64,000 nucleotides of DNA from Papio anubis (lineage: Eukaryota > Chordata > Mammalia > Primates > Cercopithecidae), in assembly GCF_008728515.1 (NCBI RefSeq), contig NC_044990.1, positions 58,632,879-58,696,878 of the forward strand. Reading direction: 5' to 3'. The position numbers and the translations under genes were made by a program. The notes under the pieces were generated by a model. That model made no database searches. It saw only the letters and a program-made list of their open reading frames with translations, and was not told where the DNA came from. Below, in pieces: positions 41,763 through 53,422 of this stretch (positions are counted from its first letter, which is position 1; every line of letters begins with the position of its first letter).

Positions 41763-43600
41763 ACTGGGGATTGGCAAACTATGGCCCCAGGATCAAATGC
41801 AGCCTGCCACCTTCCTTTATATGGCCTGTGAAACAAGAATGGGTTTTACATTTTTAAATAATTTTTTAAAAGTCAAAAGAATATTTTGTGTCACATAAAA
41901 ATTATGCAAAAGTCAAATTTTAGTGTACATAAATGAAATTTCTCGAAGCACAGCCACACTCATTAATTTCCATATTGTCTATGGCTGCCTTCCCATGACA
42001 ATGGCAGAGCTGAGTAGCTGTGACAGAGTCTGTAAGTGGTACCCCATTCACTTCACATTGCTGTTAAGCACAGTACTAATAACAATGTCATAGTCACAAC
42101 TCAACAGATTTTCAAGTGTCATGTATGTCATTGTCCTGTGACATTTTATTTTAAAGTCCAGTTAAATATGACCGGTGCAAATCATGTCAAAACAAGAAAA
42201 CAAAGTAAAAGTAGACTTTGAGTGTTACACCTTTAAGGAACAGTTGAGTGAAATTAGATGGCAAAGCATCATGTTTATTATGCAAAGACTTTTAGCTGTG
42301 CTAAAAGAATACAATATACTTAATTAACATCACTGGAGCTAGCACTCATCGCAGTATCTCCAACTTGTGGGAGAGCAGCAATGAGGAAAATGAGGAAAGT
42401 TAAGACAAAATATATAGCAGAATTTCTTCACAGAAATAAAGAATTAAGCTGAAAACCAAAAAGGTTTTATTTGTTAGTTGTGCAAGGAAACCTGTTTACG
42501 AGTGGTGATGTAATTAAATTGTGTTTGACACAATTGCAAAGAAAGGTGCCCAGAGAAAATAAATGTACTTAAGACTATTAGCCTCTGGGTGAGAACACTT
42601 GCTCAAAAAGTTGAGGACATTGAGAGCAGCATCAATGGTCAATTAAAATACAAGGCAAATAATTTTGAATAGTTTACCTTGGCTCTTCATGAAGTGATGG
42701 ATGTCAGAGACACCACTTGGTTGTTACTTATTCAAGGACACAATGCTGAGTTTAAAGTGATGGAAGAATTAGACTCTATGAATAGTCTGCGTGTAGTAAC
42801 TACGGACAAGAATATTTTCAAAGAGGATGAGAGAACACTAATTCAATAAAATCTGGAAGGAAATCTGCTAAGATATGTTAAAACTGATAGTGTTAAAAAA
42901 TACATATGGGGCAGAAAAACATTTAGTTGAACACATTTAGAAAGTTTGTGAAAATACAGTGTTTACAGCTGTTAATTATTTTTTATATTATTCACCAACA
43001 GGTGCTTTGCAGAAAATAAATTAATCTACCATGTGCTTTTGAACTAGCAGTATAAATTTCATATCCTCTTGTGAGCTAACCGTCATGAGTTCCATAATTT
43101 TATTTGGTCAAAAATAGAGCTAAATATTCCGACTTGCCCTACCACCCAAGAATTTAATGGTTTCGCAGTAAGAAAGTTTTACTGTGATTTTTTTGTAAAG
43201 CCCAGGACCAAGATTGACTTTTTTTCTGCAAGAAGAAGCACCCTCAAGCACTATTATGAAAAGCCAAATAGCTTTGGAAGTTAGCCTTTGCTGCAGACTT
43301 GAAGATGTTTCTTAATAAACGCACCCTAACATTGCAAGGTCAAATGGCACTACATAAGAAGTTTATACTTCAGTAAAGACATTTTGACAAAAACTAACAT
43401 TGTTTAAATCACCAGTAATGTTAAGCTACTTTATACATGTCCCATTCTGTCAAAGGTTAAAATAAAGAGCAAGATCTTCATTCCTACAAAAATACGTAGT
43501 GCATGTATGTTTTGACCCCCTACTGCAGTTCCAATAACATTTTCCAAACATAGTACAAGTATGAAGGAAGTTTCTATGGTTCAAAAAATCCATTTAAATA
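41763..43600 (+). mobile_element. hAT (Charlie-type) DNA transposon relic
   Basis: The left end reads GGGGATTGGCAAACTATGGC, then CGAAGCACAGCCACACTCAT and TGTCTATGGCTGCC, typical of a Charlie-group 5' region. It is followed by about 1.3 kb of decayed transposase. The right terminal inverted repeat was not found, so the right boundary is approximate. Confidence 0.8.
42190..43460 (+). pseudogene. hAT transposase relic
   Basis: Pieces in several frames match the family in order. KVDFECYTFKEQ is an N-terminal start-like segment. ASCLLCKDF keeps the CxxC of a BED-type zinc finger, followed by AVLKEYNI. GDVIKLCLTQLQRKVP is next, then KVEDIESSINGQLKYKA. EVMDVRDTTWLLLIQG covers the first catalytic aspartate region, and VMEELDSMNSLRVVTTDK follows. 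Near 43290, pieces around LKMFL and LQGQMALHK follow the C-terminal order. Stops and frameshifts are frequent. Domesticated relatives exist elsewhere in the genome, but this copy cannot encode a protein. Confidence 0.8.
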
Positions 43601-44037
43601 TATAATTTGGGAGCTTCTGCCTAGTACTCAACTTGAAGTTAATAATCTGCGATGTAATCACATGCTAAAATGCGAATATCAGGAAAAAACTTAATATAAT
43701 TATTATATAAATGATTTCCAAGTGATAAATTAGCTCAGTTAAAGTCAGATGCTAAAAATAAACATGTGTCTGCCTAAAAGTACATTTTCCAAGATGAAAT
43801 AGATAAAATATCATACACGTTTTACAAATCAACATTAACAGATAAACATGTGCAATCAATTTTGATCATAGGCAACACTAATTTTGAACCCCAATTAAAT
43901 AAAGTATCCCCACAAAAGAATTGTATTCTTCTCATTAGTAGATATATGTTACACAAAAGTTATACTCAATTATTACTATGATATTTAAAATTTGATCAAT
44001 AAAAAATTCATTAAAATATTATTTTTTTATTATTCAA
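43601..44037. other. No gene recognised
   Basis: Very AT-rich. It could include the eroded right end of the hAT element. Confidence 0.35.
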
Positions 44038-44225
44038 GAACAATTCTTCCCTCAGTATCCACAGGGCATTGTTCCAGGACCCCCGTGGGTACCAAAGTCA
44101 CTGGATACTCAAGTTCTTGATATAAAAGGTCACAGCATTTACAAATAATCTACCCACATCTTACCATATGCTTTAAATCCTCTCTAGATTGCGTCAAATA
44201 CCTAATACCATGTAAATGCTATGTA
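44038..44225. mobile_element. Tigger/MER2-like DNA transposon fragment
   Basis: CCCTCAGTATCCACAGGGC, TTCCAGGACCCCCGTGGG, CTGGATACTCAAGTTCTTG and CTTTAAATCCTCTCTAG follow a well-known Tigger-group end sequence. The other end is missing. Confidence 0.6.
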
Positions 44226-44500
44226 TTGTAGTCTGTTTTGTGTGGCTATAAAGGAATACCTGAGCCTGGGTAATTTATGAAGAAAAAAAGGTTTATTTGG
44301 CTCACAATTCTGATATCTGGAAAAGTTCAAGATTGGACATTTGCATCTGGTTAGGGCCTCAGGCTGTTTCCACTCATGGTAGAAGGTGGAAGGCAACCGG
44401 TGTCTGCAAAGATCACGTGGTGAGAGGCACAGTGGAGGTCCGAGGCTCGTTTTAACAATTAGGTCAATAGATTGGTAACCAATAGGTAAGAATGGTCTCG
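44226..44500 (-). mobile_element. MaLR (MST-type) LTR fragment
   Basis: GTAGTCTGTTTTGTGTGGC, AATACCTGAGCCTGGGTAAT, GGTTTATTTGGCTCACAATT and CACTCATGGTAGAAGGTGGA are the antisense MST/THE1 order. The left part abuts the Tigger fragment. Confidence 0.75.
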
Positions 44501-45189
44501 TAATTATATGGCGATTTGCAATGAGTTGAGAAAGAACTTTTGATTGTTATGATGATGATAATTGTTATAATTTTGCTACAGTGTTATATAAGTTACTTTA
44601 AGTTACTCTTTAATACTCTTGGAAATAAACTCAATATAAATACATAATACAAGTAATTACAAACAATTTCTAACAAATTAATTCTGCCAACTTTTCCATT
44701 AAGGGTTTGTAGATACAAGGAACATATGGATGTTAGAACATGTTTGTTTGTTTGCTTATTTGTTTCATGCAAGAATAAATTGTTTTCATCAAGCCTAATT
44801 TTAACACTGCATTTTAAATAAGCTTATTTTCTGATACATGTTTTTATTTCTAGTGGAAAATTGTATTCTAAAAAAATCAAAGTAAAATTAAATCATATTG
44901 TTAAGAATAATGTCATTTCCTGCATTGTATTTACATAATAGATTAAGCACAATTAGGCCATTTGAAGTACTTGTAAATTATCTGTTTCTCTTGTCTATTT
45001 TATACCTATCTATCTCTCTATTTTGTAACTGCCTCTCTCTCCATCCCTGCTTCCACTGTTTTTTTCTTTAAAATCTTATTATTTTTCCTTGGAAATGATC
45101 TCTGAATCACTCTGATTGTACTCAATAAAGTTTTATTAAATGTTCAATGACTAAATCAGAACTGGGTCACCGTTGGAAGCACAATTATC
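44501..45189. other. No gene recognised
   Basis: AT-rich unique-looking sequence with no long frame. Confidence 0.4.
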
Positions 45190-45800
45190 AGGCTGGCTTC
45201 CCTCATTTCATTAACTGAACTCCCATCCATCCAAATATACAAAACGACCTTTCTAAAATCCTAAACAAATCTTGTCACTCCCTGATATAATAATCTATTT
45301 TCAGTGCCTTCCATTTAAAACCGTATGTCCTTAACATGACACATAAGACCCTTGTAATACCCAAGCCTACTTCAGCCTCATTTCCTGCAACTCCTGCATG
45401 TTTCCCCTGTAGCCATTCTCAGTGTCCCCAAAGCATCAGGATTTTTTTGTTGTTGTTTTTTCATTTGGTGTCTTTGCTCATATGTTCACTCTAGTTTTAT
45501 TCCGACCCTCTCTTTTTCCCTTTCACTTTTTGAATAACTCTTCTTTATTTTTAAAGGCCTTGTCATCTGAATAAATTTCTCTCTGTCTATGCTCTCTGCC
45601 CCCAATTTAAGTGATTTCTCATGGCTCATATTACACTAATGCATAAGTATATATTAACTCATCTGGCTCCTTTACCAGTTCATAGGCTCCTAGAAGGCAT
45701 CCAGTCACTCTTTCTTTCATCCATTTATAAGTTTATGTCCCTACAGTTATATAATTCCTGGAATATAATTAGTTCTCAGGTAAATATTTTCTCAGTAAAA
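45190..45800 (+). mobile_element. L2 3' end
   Basis: AACAAATCTTGTCACTCCCT, CCTTCCATTTAAAACCGTAT, CATAAGACCCTTGTAATACC, and near the end AGGCTCCTAGAAGGCATCCA and CTCAGGTAAATATTTTCTC follow L2 consensus. TTCATAGGCTCC marks the conserved 3' UTR hairpin region. Confidence 0.65.
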
Positions 45801-45879
45801 AAATTGTGAGTGAGGCATTGGGTTCAGTGGACCAAAAAAATAACTAATATTTACCCCAAACCTTCTCTGCTTAAAAAAG

Positions 45880-46060
45880 TCTTTTCACAGTTTATCTTCA
45901 CAGCAACACCATTAGATAGGTAGCATTGCTCCCATTTTACCAGATGAAGTACTGAAGTTGAATGGTGGACTCAAAGTTACTTAGCAAGGGAGTGTTAGAA
46001 CCAGGTCCAAAGACAGGTCTGTCAGTCATATCTTTCTGCCCCCACAAATCCACATACTTG
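45880..46060 (-). mobile_element. Antisense MIR element
   Basis: TTCACAGCAACACCATTAGA, TAGGTAGCATTGCTCCCAT, TTTTACCAGATGAAGTACTG and AACCAGGTCCAAAGACAGG are antisense MIR. Confidence 0.75.
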
Positions 46061-46372
46061 AGCAATGGGCTTTGACAAACCTGTTACTTTTTGCCTTGGT
46101 TCCCAACTTCCTAAATCTGGCTAATTTCATGAACTCACTTGGACCATGATGTTCATGAGCTTATCTGCTGCCACTCATTATCATTTTCCAGAGAATATGT
46201 TTTATCCCCAAGGAAGTATTCTAGGGTAGCTATTTTGAGCCAAATTGGGGATATATTTGGGAGTCATCATAGTCTTTCAAGGTTCTAGGAATTAGGAAAG
46301 AAGCTGCCTGGTTCAGTTAGCAGGAGTCAGGTGTGTGATCTTACATAAAAATTAACTCTAAGATTATACATT
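46061..46372. other. No gene recognised
   Basis: Short unique-looking spacer between a MIR and an Alu. Confidence 0.4.
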
Positions 46373-46667
46373 GGCAGGGCGTAGTGGCTCATGCCTCTAA
46401 TCCCAGTACTTTGGGAGGCAGAGGCAGGAGAATTGCTTGAGCCTAGAAGTTTGAGACCAGCCTCAGCAACATAGTGAGACCTTATCTCTACAAAAAATAA
46501 TAAAGTAGCTGGAATGGTGGCACATGCATGTACTCCCAGCTACTCGGGAGGCTGAGGTGGGAGAATCACTTGTGCCTAGGAGTTGGAGGCTGCTGTGAGC
46601 CATGACCGCACCACTGTACTCCAGCTTGGACAACAGAATGAGATTCTGTCTCAAAGAAAAGAAAATA
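46373..46667 (+). mobile_element. AluJ-like element with target duplication
   Basis: GGCAGGGCGTAGTGGCTC start, GTGAGACCTTATCTCTACAA and GGAGGCTGCTGTGAGCC are AluJ features. AAGATTATACATT at 46360 and AAGATTATATATT at 46668 flank it. Confidence 0.93.
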
Positions 46668-46854
46668 AAGATTATATATTGACATTCTTACTAACAAATT
46701 GATGGCAACCATGAGGAATAGTACACAATCTATATAGCAGGCCCAGAATAAAGACAAGGACCACATCCTCAGACATTTTTGCTAACGCTTCCCTCAGAAG
46801 TAAACAGAAATATTTTACAGAAAAAAAAATATTATGGTAACTGTCATTTGTAAT

Positions 46855-46985
46855 ATTAATGTCTACTTCATTCCTTATTTATTGAGCACTATGTGCTAGG
46901 TAATGTGGTAGGTGTTTATTTTTTACATAAACCTCTACAGGAGGTACTATTTTACAAATTACTTTGAACCCTGGAGTGGGCAAGT
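46855..46985 (-). mobile_element. Antisense MIR fragment
   Basis: TTATTTATTGAGCACTATGT, GCTAGGTAATGTGGTAGG and CCTCTACAGGAGGTACTATT are antisense MIR. Confidence 0.7.
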
Positions 46986-47030
46986 TTCAGTTTTAAAATG
47001 TGTAAAATTTGTATAATAACACTTCTACCA

Positions 47031-47333
47031 GGCCAGGCGCTGTGACTCACACCTATAATCCCAGCACTTTGGGAGGCTGAGGTGGGAGGATCACAAGGTC
47101 AGGAGATCAAGACCATCCTGGCTAACACAGTGAAACTCCATCTCTGTTAAAAATACAAAAATGTGTCTGGGTGTGGTGGCAGGTGTTTGTAGTCCCAGCT
47201 ATTCAGTAGGTTGAGGCAGGAGATTGGTGTGAACCCGCGAGGCAGAGGTTGCAGTGAGCTGAGATAGCACCACTGCACTCCAGCCTGGCAACAGAGGGAG
47301 GCTCTGTCTCGAAAAAGAAAGAATAATTATACC
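47031..47333 (+). mobile_element. AluY/Sc-like element with target duplication
   Basis: It starts GGCCAGGCGCTGTGACTC with CCATCCTGGCTAACACAGTG. TCTACCAG flanks it at 47024-47031 and 47334-47341. Confidence 0.93.
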
Positions 47334-47529
47334 TCTACCAGAGGATTGTATGGAAAAGAAAGTGCCAAGCGTCACAGTCGATGCCTGAGTTGTTTCCAGT
47401 ATTCCATATTATAGGGTCTTAGCCTTCCTAGAAAATGAAGCACCATTGATTAGAAATTTTGCACCATGGGAAGAGAAATGGAAGGGAAACATGTATGCGG
47501 GTGTGCATGCATGTGTATATGTTTATGTG

Positions 47530-47553
47530 GTGTGTGTGTGTGTGTGTGTGTGT
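47530..47553 (+). repeat. (TG)n microsatellite
   Basis: Twelve TG units preceded by a degenerate GCATG/TGTATAT stretch. Confidence 0.94.
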
Positions 47554-47792
47554 AGGAGTGAAAGACTACATCACAGTCAGGAGCTCTGGAAGTAATGGAA
47601 TGTCTGATGGCGGCCCTGAGATGAGGCAATTTTACCTCTAGTTATCCTGCCTTCCTCTAGACCACCATCGTGAATGTGGAGGAGACACTCACATACCCTC
47701 AGAGCGTTTCTTGCTGTGGTGGGATGCAGCCAATGCTCTCAGTACCTCTTTCCACTTTTTATTAGAGAGAAATAAGAAGTTAGGTCCCTGTA

Positions 47793-48122
47793 GGCCGGGC
47801 GCGGTGGCTCACGCGTGTAATCCCAGGACTTTGGGAGACCGAAGCGGGCGGATCACGAAGTCAAAAGATCAAGACCATCCTGGCCAACAGGGTGAAATCC
47901 CGTCTCTACTAAAAATACAAAAATTAGCTGGGCATGGTGGCAGGCGCCTGTAGTCCCGGCTACTCAGGAGGCTGAGGCAGGAGAATCACTTGAACCCAGG
48001 AGGCAGATGTTGCAGTGAGCCGAGATCATGCCACTGCACTCCAGCCTGGCAATAGAGTGAGACTCCATCTCAAAAAAAAAAAAAAAAAAAGAAAGAAAGA
48101 AAGAAAAAAGAAAAGAAAAGAA
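47793..48122 (+). mobile_element. Alu element with target duplication and variable tail
   Basis: It starts GGCCGGGCGCGGTGGCTC. AAGAAGTTAGGTC flanks it at 47774-47786 and 48123-48135. Six extra bases (CCTGTA) lie between the left duplication and the Alu start. The tail is (GAAA)n/(GAAAA)n. Confidence 0.95.
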
Positions 48123-48228
48123 AAGAAGTTAGGTCATTGCAGACCAGTTTCCACAGAATACCTCAGAGAGATGCAGTGCCCTCAGAAAGCACCCTCTTTC
48201 GGGTTTCTAATACAATAGAATCAATGTA

Positions 48229-48352
48229 TTTTTTTTTTTATTTTTTAGTTTTTAGAGACAAGATTTTGCTACATTGCCCAGTCCTGGGCTCAAGGGATCC
48301 TCCAGCCTCCCCCATACCTGGGACTACAGGTGCACACCACCAAGTAGTGACA
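48229..48352 (-). mobile_element. Partial old Alu (left-arm type)
   Basis: A T run leads into TTAGAGACAAGATTTTGCTA, then GGGCTCAAGGGATCCTCC and ACTACAGGTGCACACCAC. An internal deletion removed the CCAGGCTGG segment. Confidence 0.75.
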
Positions 48353-48659
48353 CACAGCTTGGTGCCCGACCAAGAACCAATATATTATTGAAGAAATAAA
48401 GGATTCGTTGACAAGCATCACAGACTCACATCAAAAATTTATAGACTTAGATCATATATTTTTTAACCTTTTTGTTGTACTCCTCTGCCTTTAATTATAA
48501 TTTTTAAAAATACTAAATGAATGATATGCTTGGGAAGAAAAGCAAATACTACCTAACTATGTAAGGCTAATGATGAAAATGGCTGCACCACCTTCGTCGT
48601 TCCTGTCTCCTCACCTACCACATCCTCAGGAATGGCCACTGCTCATGACCTGGTCCATA
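48353..48659. other. No gene recognised
   Basis: Mixed AT-rich sequence before the L1 fragment. Confidence 0.35.
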
Positions 48660-49540
48660 GCTCTCCAGCACACCTCTGTGTGTACATGAGCTTGCATAGA
48701 TTTTTTTAAAATGATACTATTCTATACATATTATTTGCTGCTTGATCTTTTCATTCAAAAATGATCACAATGATCTTTCCTTGCATATAGATCCACCCCG
48801 TCTGTTTCTCTTTCCTTTTTCCTTTTTCTTAATGTAGTGCAACTTATTTAACTCTCTCTACTGATGTTTGTTTTATTTGTCTACAGCAGTGGTCCCCCAC
48901 AGTTTTGGCAACAGGGACTGGTTTTGTGGAAGACAATTTTTCCATGAATGGGGGCAGGAGCAGGGAATAGTTTTGGGATGGTTCAAGCACATTACATTTA
49001 TTGCGTACTTTATTATTATTATTATTACATTGTAATATATAATGAAATAATTCTGCAACTCACCATAATGTAGAATCAGTGGGAGGCCTGAACTTGTCTT
49101 CCTGCAAATAGATGGTCCCATCTGGGGGTGATGAGAGACCCTGACAGATCATCAGGCATTAGATTATCATAAGGAGTGCAAAATCTAGATCCCTCACAGT
49201 TCACAATAGGATTCACTCTCCTATGAGAATCTAATGCCATCACTGATCTGACAGGAGACAGAGCTCTGCAAGCCATGAGGACCAGCTGTAAATACAGATG
49301 AAGGTTCGCTTGCTAGCCCACCACTCACCTCCAGCTGTGCGGCCCAGTTATTAACAGGCCACAGATCACCACTTGTATGTGGCCTGGTTTTGGGGACCCC
49401 TAGTCTGCAGTATTTTATAATTTTAAAAAATCTGAGCAGAACCTATTTGAGCTCTGGATTTATCTTTGGATAAACGTTTCTAACAGGATTTATTGCTAAA
49501 AACAAAATTTCATGAACAAAGGATACTTGCAATTGAAATA
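48660..49540 (-). mobile_element. Old antisense L1M fragment split by MER1
   Basis: Left part: GATACTATTCTATACATATT, ATGATCTTTCCTTGCATATA and TAGATCCACCCCGTCTG. Right part: GGATTTATCTTTGGATAAAC and AGGATTTATTGC. These follow antisense L1M 3' ORF2 sequence on both sides of the DNA transposon. Confidence 0.55.
48887..49402 (-). mobile_element. MER1 (Charlie-group hAT) non-autonomous element
   Basis: The left end CAGTGGTCCCCCACAGTTTT is an inverted copy of the right end GGTTTTGGGGACCCCTA. Internal ACAATTTTTCCATGAATGG and ATTCACTCTCCTATGAGAAT match MER1. The 8-bp target duplication is GTCTACAG (48879-48886) and GTCTGCAG (49403-49410). At 516 bp it is close to the longer MER1A form. It contains a (TTA)n patch at 49010. 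Confidence 0.9.
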
Positions 49541-50399
49541 AGATTTTCAAAGGTTTTAATATACATCTACATAAATGTTAGAAAAGGATCTCTGAGAAAA
49601 TTTTTAAGTCCATAAGGATTATTTCTGTAAATGTTTACAAATATAATTTTGATACATATAAGAAAGGTGAATAACAAAGATGTGCATGTAACCATTAGAA
49701 ACAGAAAAAATATAATATATATAAACAGAAAAATAAGTCCTTGTTATTACCCTCATTTTTTCATTGTCGTAATCTATTTTGCTTTTATAAACCAATAGTT
49801 TTTATAAACCTTTAAAATTTGATATATAAATCTGAGACTATCTTTAAATATAGTGGCTATATTCTTGAATCGAGTATCACAAATAAAGAATATTATATTT
49901 GTATTTTAGAGACTTAGAATAGTATAAGCTATATTTAAGAAGACATTTCAGACAGTTAACAGTATTTATAATTTTATCTGGAGGAAACATTATTTTAAAG
50001 GTATTTATTAAGAAATTTACTTAAAATGCTCCCAACGTAAAATATTCTAGAAAAACCTAGTCAGGTTTCTACAGAAAGTATTTAGTTTATACTGTAGCTA
50101 CTATGACGGTTTACACATTACATTTATTTAAGATCACATCCTTACTGAGATGTATATTGCTGTCACACTTTTTTTGGTCTTATTTATTTTTGCCTCTCCC
50201 ATCTTCCACCACTGAATGAAATCAAGGCATCAAACATTGGTTTCATATATTTTTTATAACAAGAACTGTAGAAATTGTGTATGACGAAAAGGTCTTAACT
50301 ACTGTTTAAAGAGAAAAAGAAATTGTGTGGCTTATTTTTAAAGTGTGCACTCACACGCACACAAAGTAGTAGGGTTGAAAGGAGAGAAAAAAGAGTAAA
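49541..50399. other. AT-rich low-repeat DNA
   Basis: No recognised repeat. Long A/T runs and no frame of note. Confidence 0.4.
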
Positions 50400-51500
50400 A
50401 GTTCATTGGAACCCAATGATTTATTGGGAAAGGCTCAGCGAGCTCACATAAAAACCAAAGGGGGGAAGTGGTCGGACATTGGGTCAAATCTCCATTCACA
50501 TGTTGTGTAATAAAAGGCTGACTGTAGCCTTTCAGCCTTGCTTCTAGTCATAGACAATGGCAATTGCAGAGCAAGACTAATAACAGGATTTAGCATAAAT
50601 CCACCACAGGAAGTGAACAGTTGTACTGGCAAATAATTAGCCAGGAAACATTTTATAGCAGCATCAGGATGCGTCCGTGAGCTTTCAAACTCTCAATGCA
50701 TTTGTGATCATGAAAACATAATTAGTTCTCAGCGATTGTAATTTTTGCGTGTGTTTGTTGTAAGATGGTTCCTTTCCCCTCCTTTCTTTTCACAAGCAGG
50801 CCTTATTTTTCCTATCCTAATTTAGCAGCCCCAGCGAGGGTTTTGAAGTCTCGAGGGAGGGGTTTAGAATGTTCTCTTTTTTCTCCTGCTGATGCTTTTT
50901 TATTGCAAGGTGGATGGTGTTTATTTTGCACAGCTAACAAGTGAGTTCAAAGCAGTACGTTGCTCTTGAACTTTTGCCAGATTCCCAAAGCTGAAAGCTC
51001 CCCTGCGTGGTAGAACCGACCTGTACTATCAAAGCCTGACTAATTTACAAAGGAATGTCAAAATGACTGGTGCACTGCATTTTCCACCACCCGCTTCATT
51101 TGACACTTAAAGGAAAGCTAAGTGGGAGTGTAAAAGGAAGGAAATTCATTCAAGGAAGCGTACCTATAATGTGTGAACTAATTTCAGAAGAGAATGGGAG
51201 CTCATTGCTGAGTACTTGCATTTTCATCTTCTGTGCTCTTTGTTTTAGTTACTGTTTTTGTAAGGGTTGCTAATAAACATTATGCTTCTGTTCTCACATC
51301 ATCCATATTAGGAGGAAATGCTGTCATTAGACTTGGCTTTGAAATCCTTTGTGTCAAAGTGTCTACATGAAGCTGCTTCATCTGATTTAGTCACACCAGT
51401 CAAAGAGCGGCCTCAGGAACACAAACACTTGGTCCAGGGCGATATTTTTCGCCTTTCAACACTCCAAAAAATCATTTCCTCAGAACCAAGAGAACTACAT
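50400..51500. promoter_or_regulatory. Low-repeat candidate conserved enhancer block
   Basis: This 1.1-kb block carries no transposon signature in a window otherwise dense with them. Motif-like words include CAAATAATTAGCCAGG, CATAATTAGTTCTC, ACCACAGGAAGTGAAC (ETS/RUNX-like) and TTTGTGATCATGAAAAC. Base composition is mixed, not AT-rich. Open frames of 62-67 codons (50444-50632 minus, 51070-51273 and 51318-51506 plus) show no known domain. Regulatory function is inferred. Confidence 0.35.
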
Positions 51501-52139
51501 ATATGAACAAATATAAATTGTTTTTAGAGAAGACAAGACTGATAAAGTCCTAAACTTCACATTTAAAAGCATAATTCAGAGATATTTGAAAATGGAATTC
51601 AATTCACCTAAAAATTACACTGAAACAAAGGTCACAGAGAGTCAGATCAAAATAGGAGACTTTGATTGAATTTAGTCTAATTCTAATCTCTGTGTTCTAA
51701 TAGAATTTTATAATCTTGAATTTTCTTTAAAACTTATATTGAAAATACGACATTGACATATTCACCCAAGTAAGTTCATCTGCAAATCATTTCTTGAAGC
51801 ATTGACCCTAAAATTTCAGTACTATTTCTGATTGTTTTCCCAAGGAGTATGCCGTGATTTATATAAATTGCCATTGTCATCACTCAGGTGAACAGAAATC
51901 TCACCTTCAAAGATTGTTTTCCTTGCCTGAGTTTTGACCATGCATTTCTTAATTTCTACCTAACACTGAACTCCATATCTCAACATGACTTTGACCACTA
52001 AAAGTGTACCTTATCTCTGTTACCAAAATCTGAGGTAATCTGGCAATGCGTCAGTTGCTTGGAAGTGAGCTACTAAGGTACAGTCATAACGTAGTTGTCT
52101 AAAAAGTGAATGAATGTCAAACTGAAGGCCATGCTGCTA
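51501..52139. other. Low-repeat DNA, no gene recognised
   Basis: It continues the repeat-poor block. I see no repeat, RNA gene or exon. Confidence 0.4.
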
Positions 52140-52350
52140 CAGGATGAAGGCCAGAGTCAGATGGATCCAGGTTTGCATTACAACTTTAGCACTTACTAGT
52201 TCTGTGGCCACTGCTAATTAATGAACCTTTCAAAGGCTTTGCTTCCTCATGTGTAAAATGAGGCTAATTTTACCACCTAACTTGTGGTTTATTGTCCTCT
52301 GTACTGTGAATGTCAAACAATAAACACTTAATAAATGTTAGCTATTACAA
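52140..52350 (+). mobile_element. MIR element
   Basis: TTTAGCACTTACTAGTTCTG, TTGCTTCCTCATGTGTAAAA, TGAGGCTAATTTTACC and ACACTTAATAAATGTTAGC are in MIR order. Confidence 0.8.
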
Positions 52351-52425
52351 AATCAAAGCAGTTTGGAAATAATATGCTGCAAGAATCAGGAATTCCCTCA
52401 AGTGGGCTTAAAATATAGGAAATAT

Positions 52426-52704
52426 GGCCAAGCTTGGCTCACGCCTGTAATCCCAGCACTTTGGGAGGGTGAGGCGGGTGGATTACCTGAGGTCAGGAGT
52501 TAGAGACCAGCCTGGTCAACATAGTGAAACCCCGTCTCTACTGAAAATACAAACTTTGCCACATGTGATGGCACACTCCCGTAATCCCAGCTATTTGGGA
52601 GGCTGACGCAGGAGAATCACTTGAACCAGGGAGGTGGAGGTTTCAGTGAGCTAAGATCACACCATTGCACTCCAGCCTGGGCAACAGGAGTGAAACTCCA
52701 TCTC
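52426..52704 (+). mobile_element. Alu element, 5' end shortened
   Basis: GGCCAAGCTTGGCTCACGCC shows a deletion of the usual GGGCGCGGTG start. The rest is complete to GTGAAACTCCATCTC. Confidence 0.92.
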
Positions 52705-52720
52705 ATATATATATATATAT
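52705..52720 (+). repeat. (AT)n microsatellite at an Alu tail
   Basis: Eight AT units replace the Alu A tail. Confidence 0.9.
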
Positions 52721-53083
52721 GAACAAAAATCTGGAGGTAAGGGAAACTTCGAGTTTGGTATCATCAAATTTCCAGCTTTGTCTTGCAATGTTCTTGGTCT
52801 TTCCTGAGTTAGTTTTGTCTTCAGGATAGTGCCTCTCCATGGTTGCAAAATAGCTGCCAGCAACAACCAGAACAACCCATGTCTTTGTTCAAATCTACCA
52901 GAAGAGAGAGGGGAGGGAAGTGCTCTTCAACCATAAAATAAAACTCTGCGCAGTATGGCTGAGAAAAACTTAAGCTCCATACCCGTCATATGTGTCATGA
53001 TGGCAGACACCAGAGAAATATTTTGCACTGATTGTCTTAAGCTTGGTTTTCAGAGCTAGTTTCTAGCATGGGAGAAGAGATTT

Positions 53084-53407
53084 ATTTTTTCTTTCTTTCC
53101 TTTTTTTTTTTTTTTTTTTGTTTGTTTTGAGACAGAGGCTCGCTCTGTTGCCAGGCTGGAGTACAGTGGTACCATCTCGGCTCACTGCAACTTCTCCCTC
53201 CCGGGTTCAGGCAATTCTCCTGCCTCAACCTGCCGAGTAGCTGGGACTAGAGATGACTGCCGCCACATCCGGCTTTTTTTTAAGATTTTAGTAGAGACGG
53301 GGTTTCACACCATGTTGCCCAGCCTGGTCTCGAACCGAGCTCAGGCAATCCGCCCGCCTCAGCCCCCCAACGTACTAAGATTACAGCCGTGAGTCACGGC
53401 ACCTGGC
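53084..53407 (-). mobile_element. Alu element, first of two in one target site
   Basis: It has a T run with (GTTT) breaks, GAGACAGAGGCTCGCTCTGT and an end at GGCACCTGGCC. The target word GGGAGAAGAGATTT precedes it at 53070-53083 and a variant, AGGAGAAGATATTT, follows at 53409-53422. Confidence 0.94.
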
Positions 53408-53422
53408 CAGGAGAAGATATTT

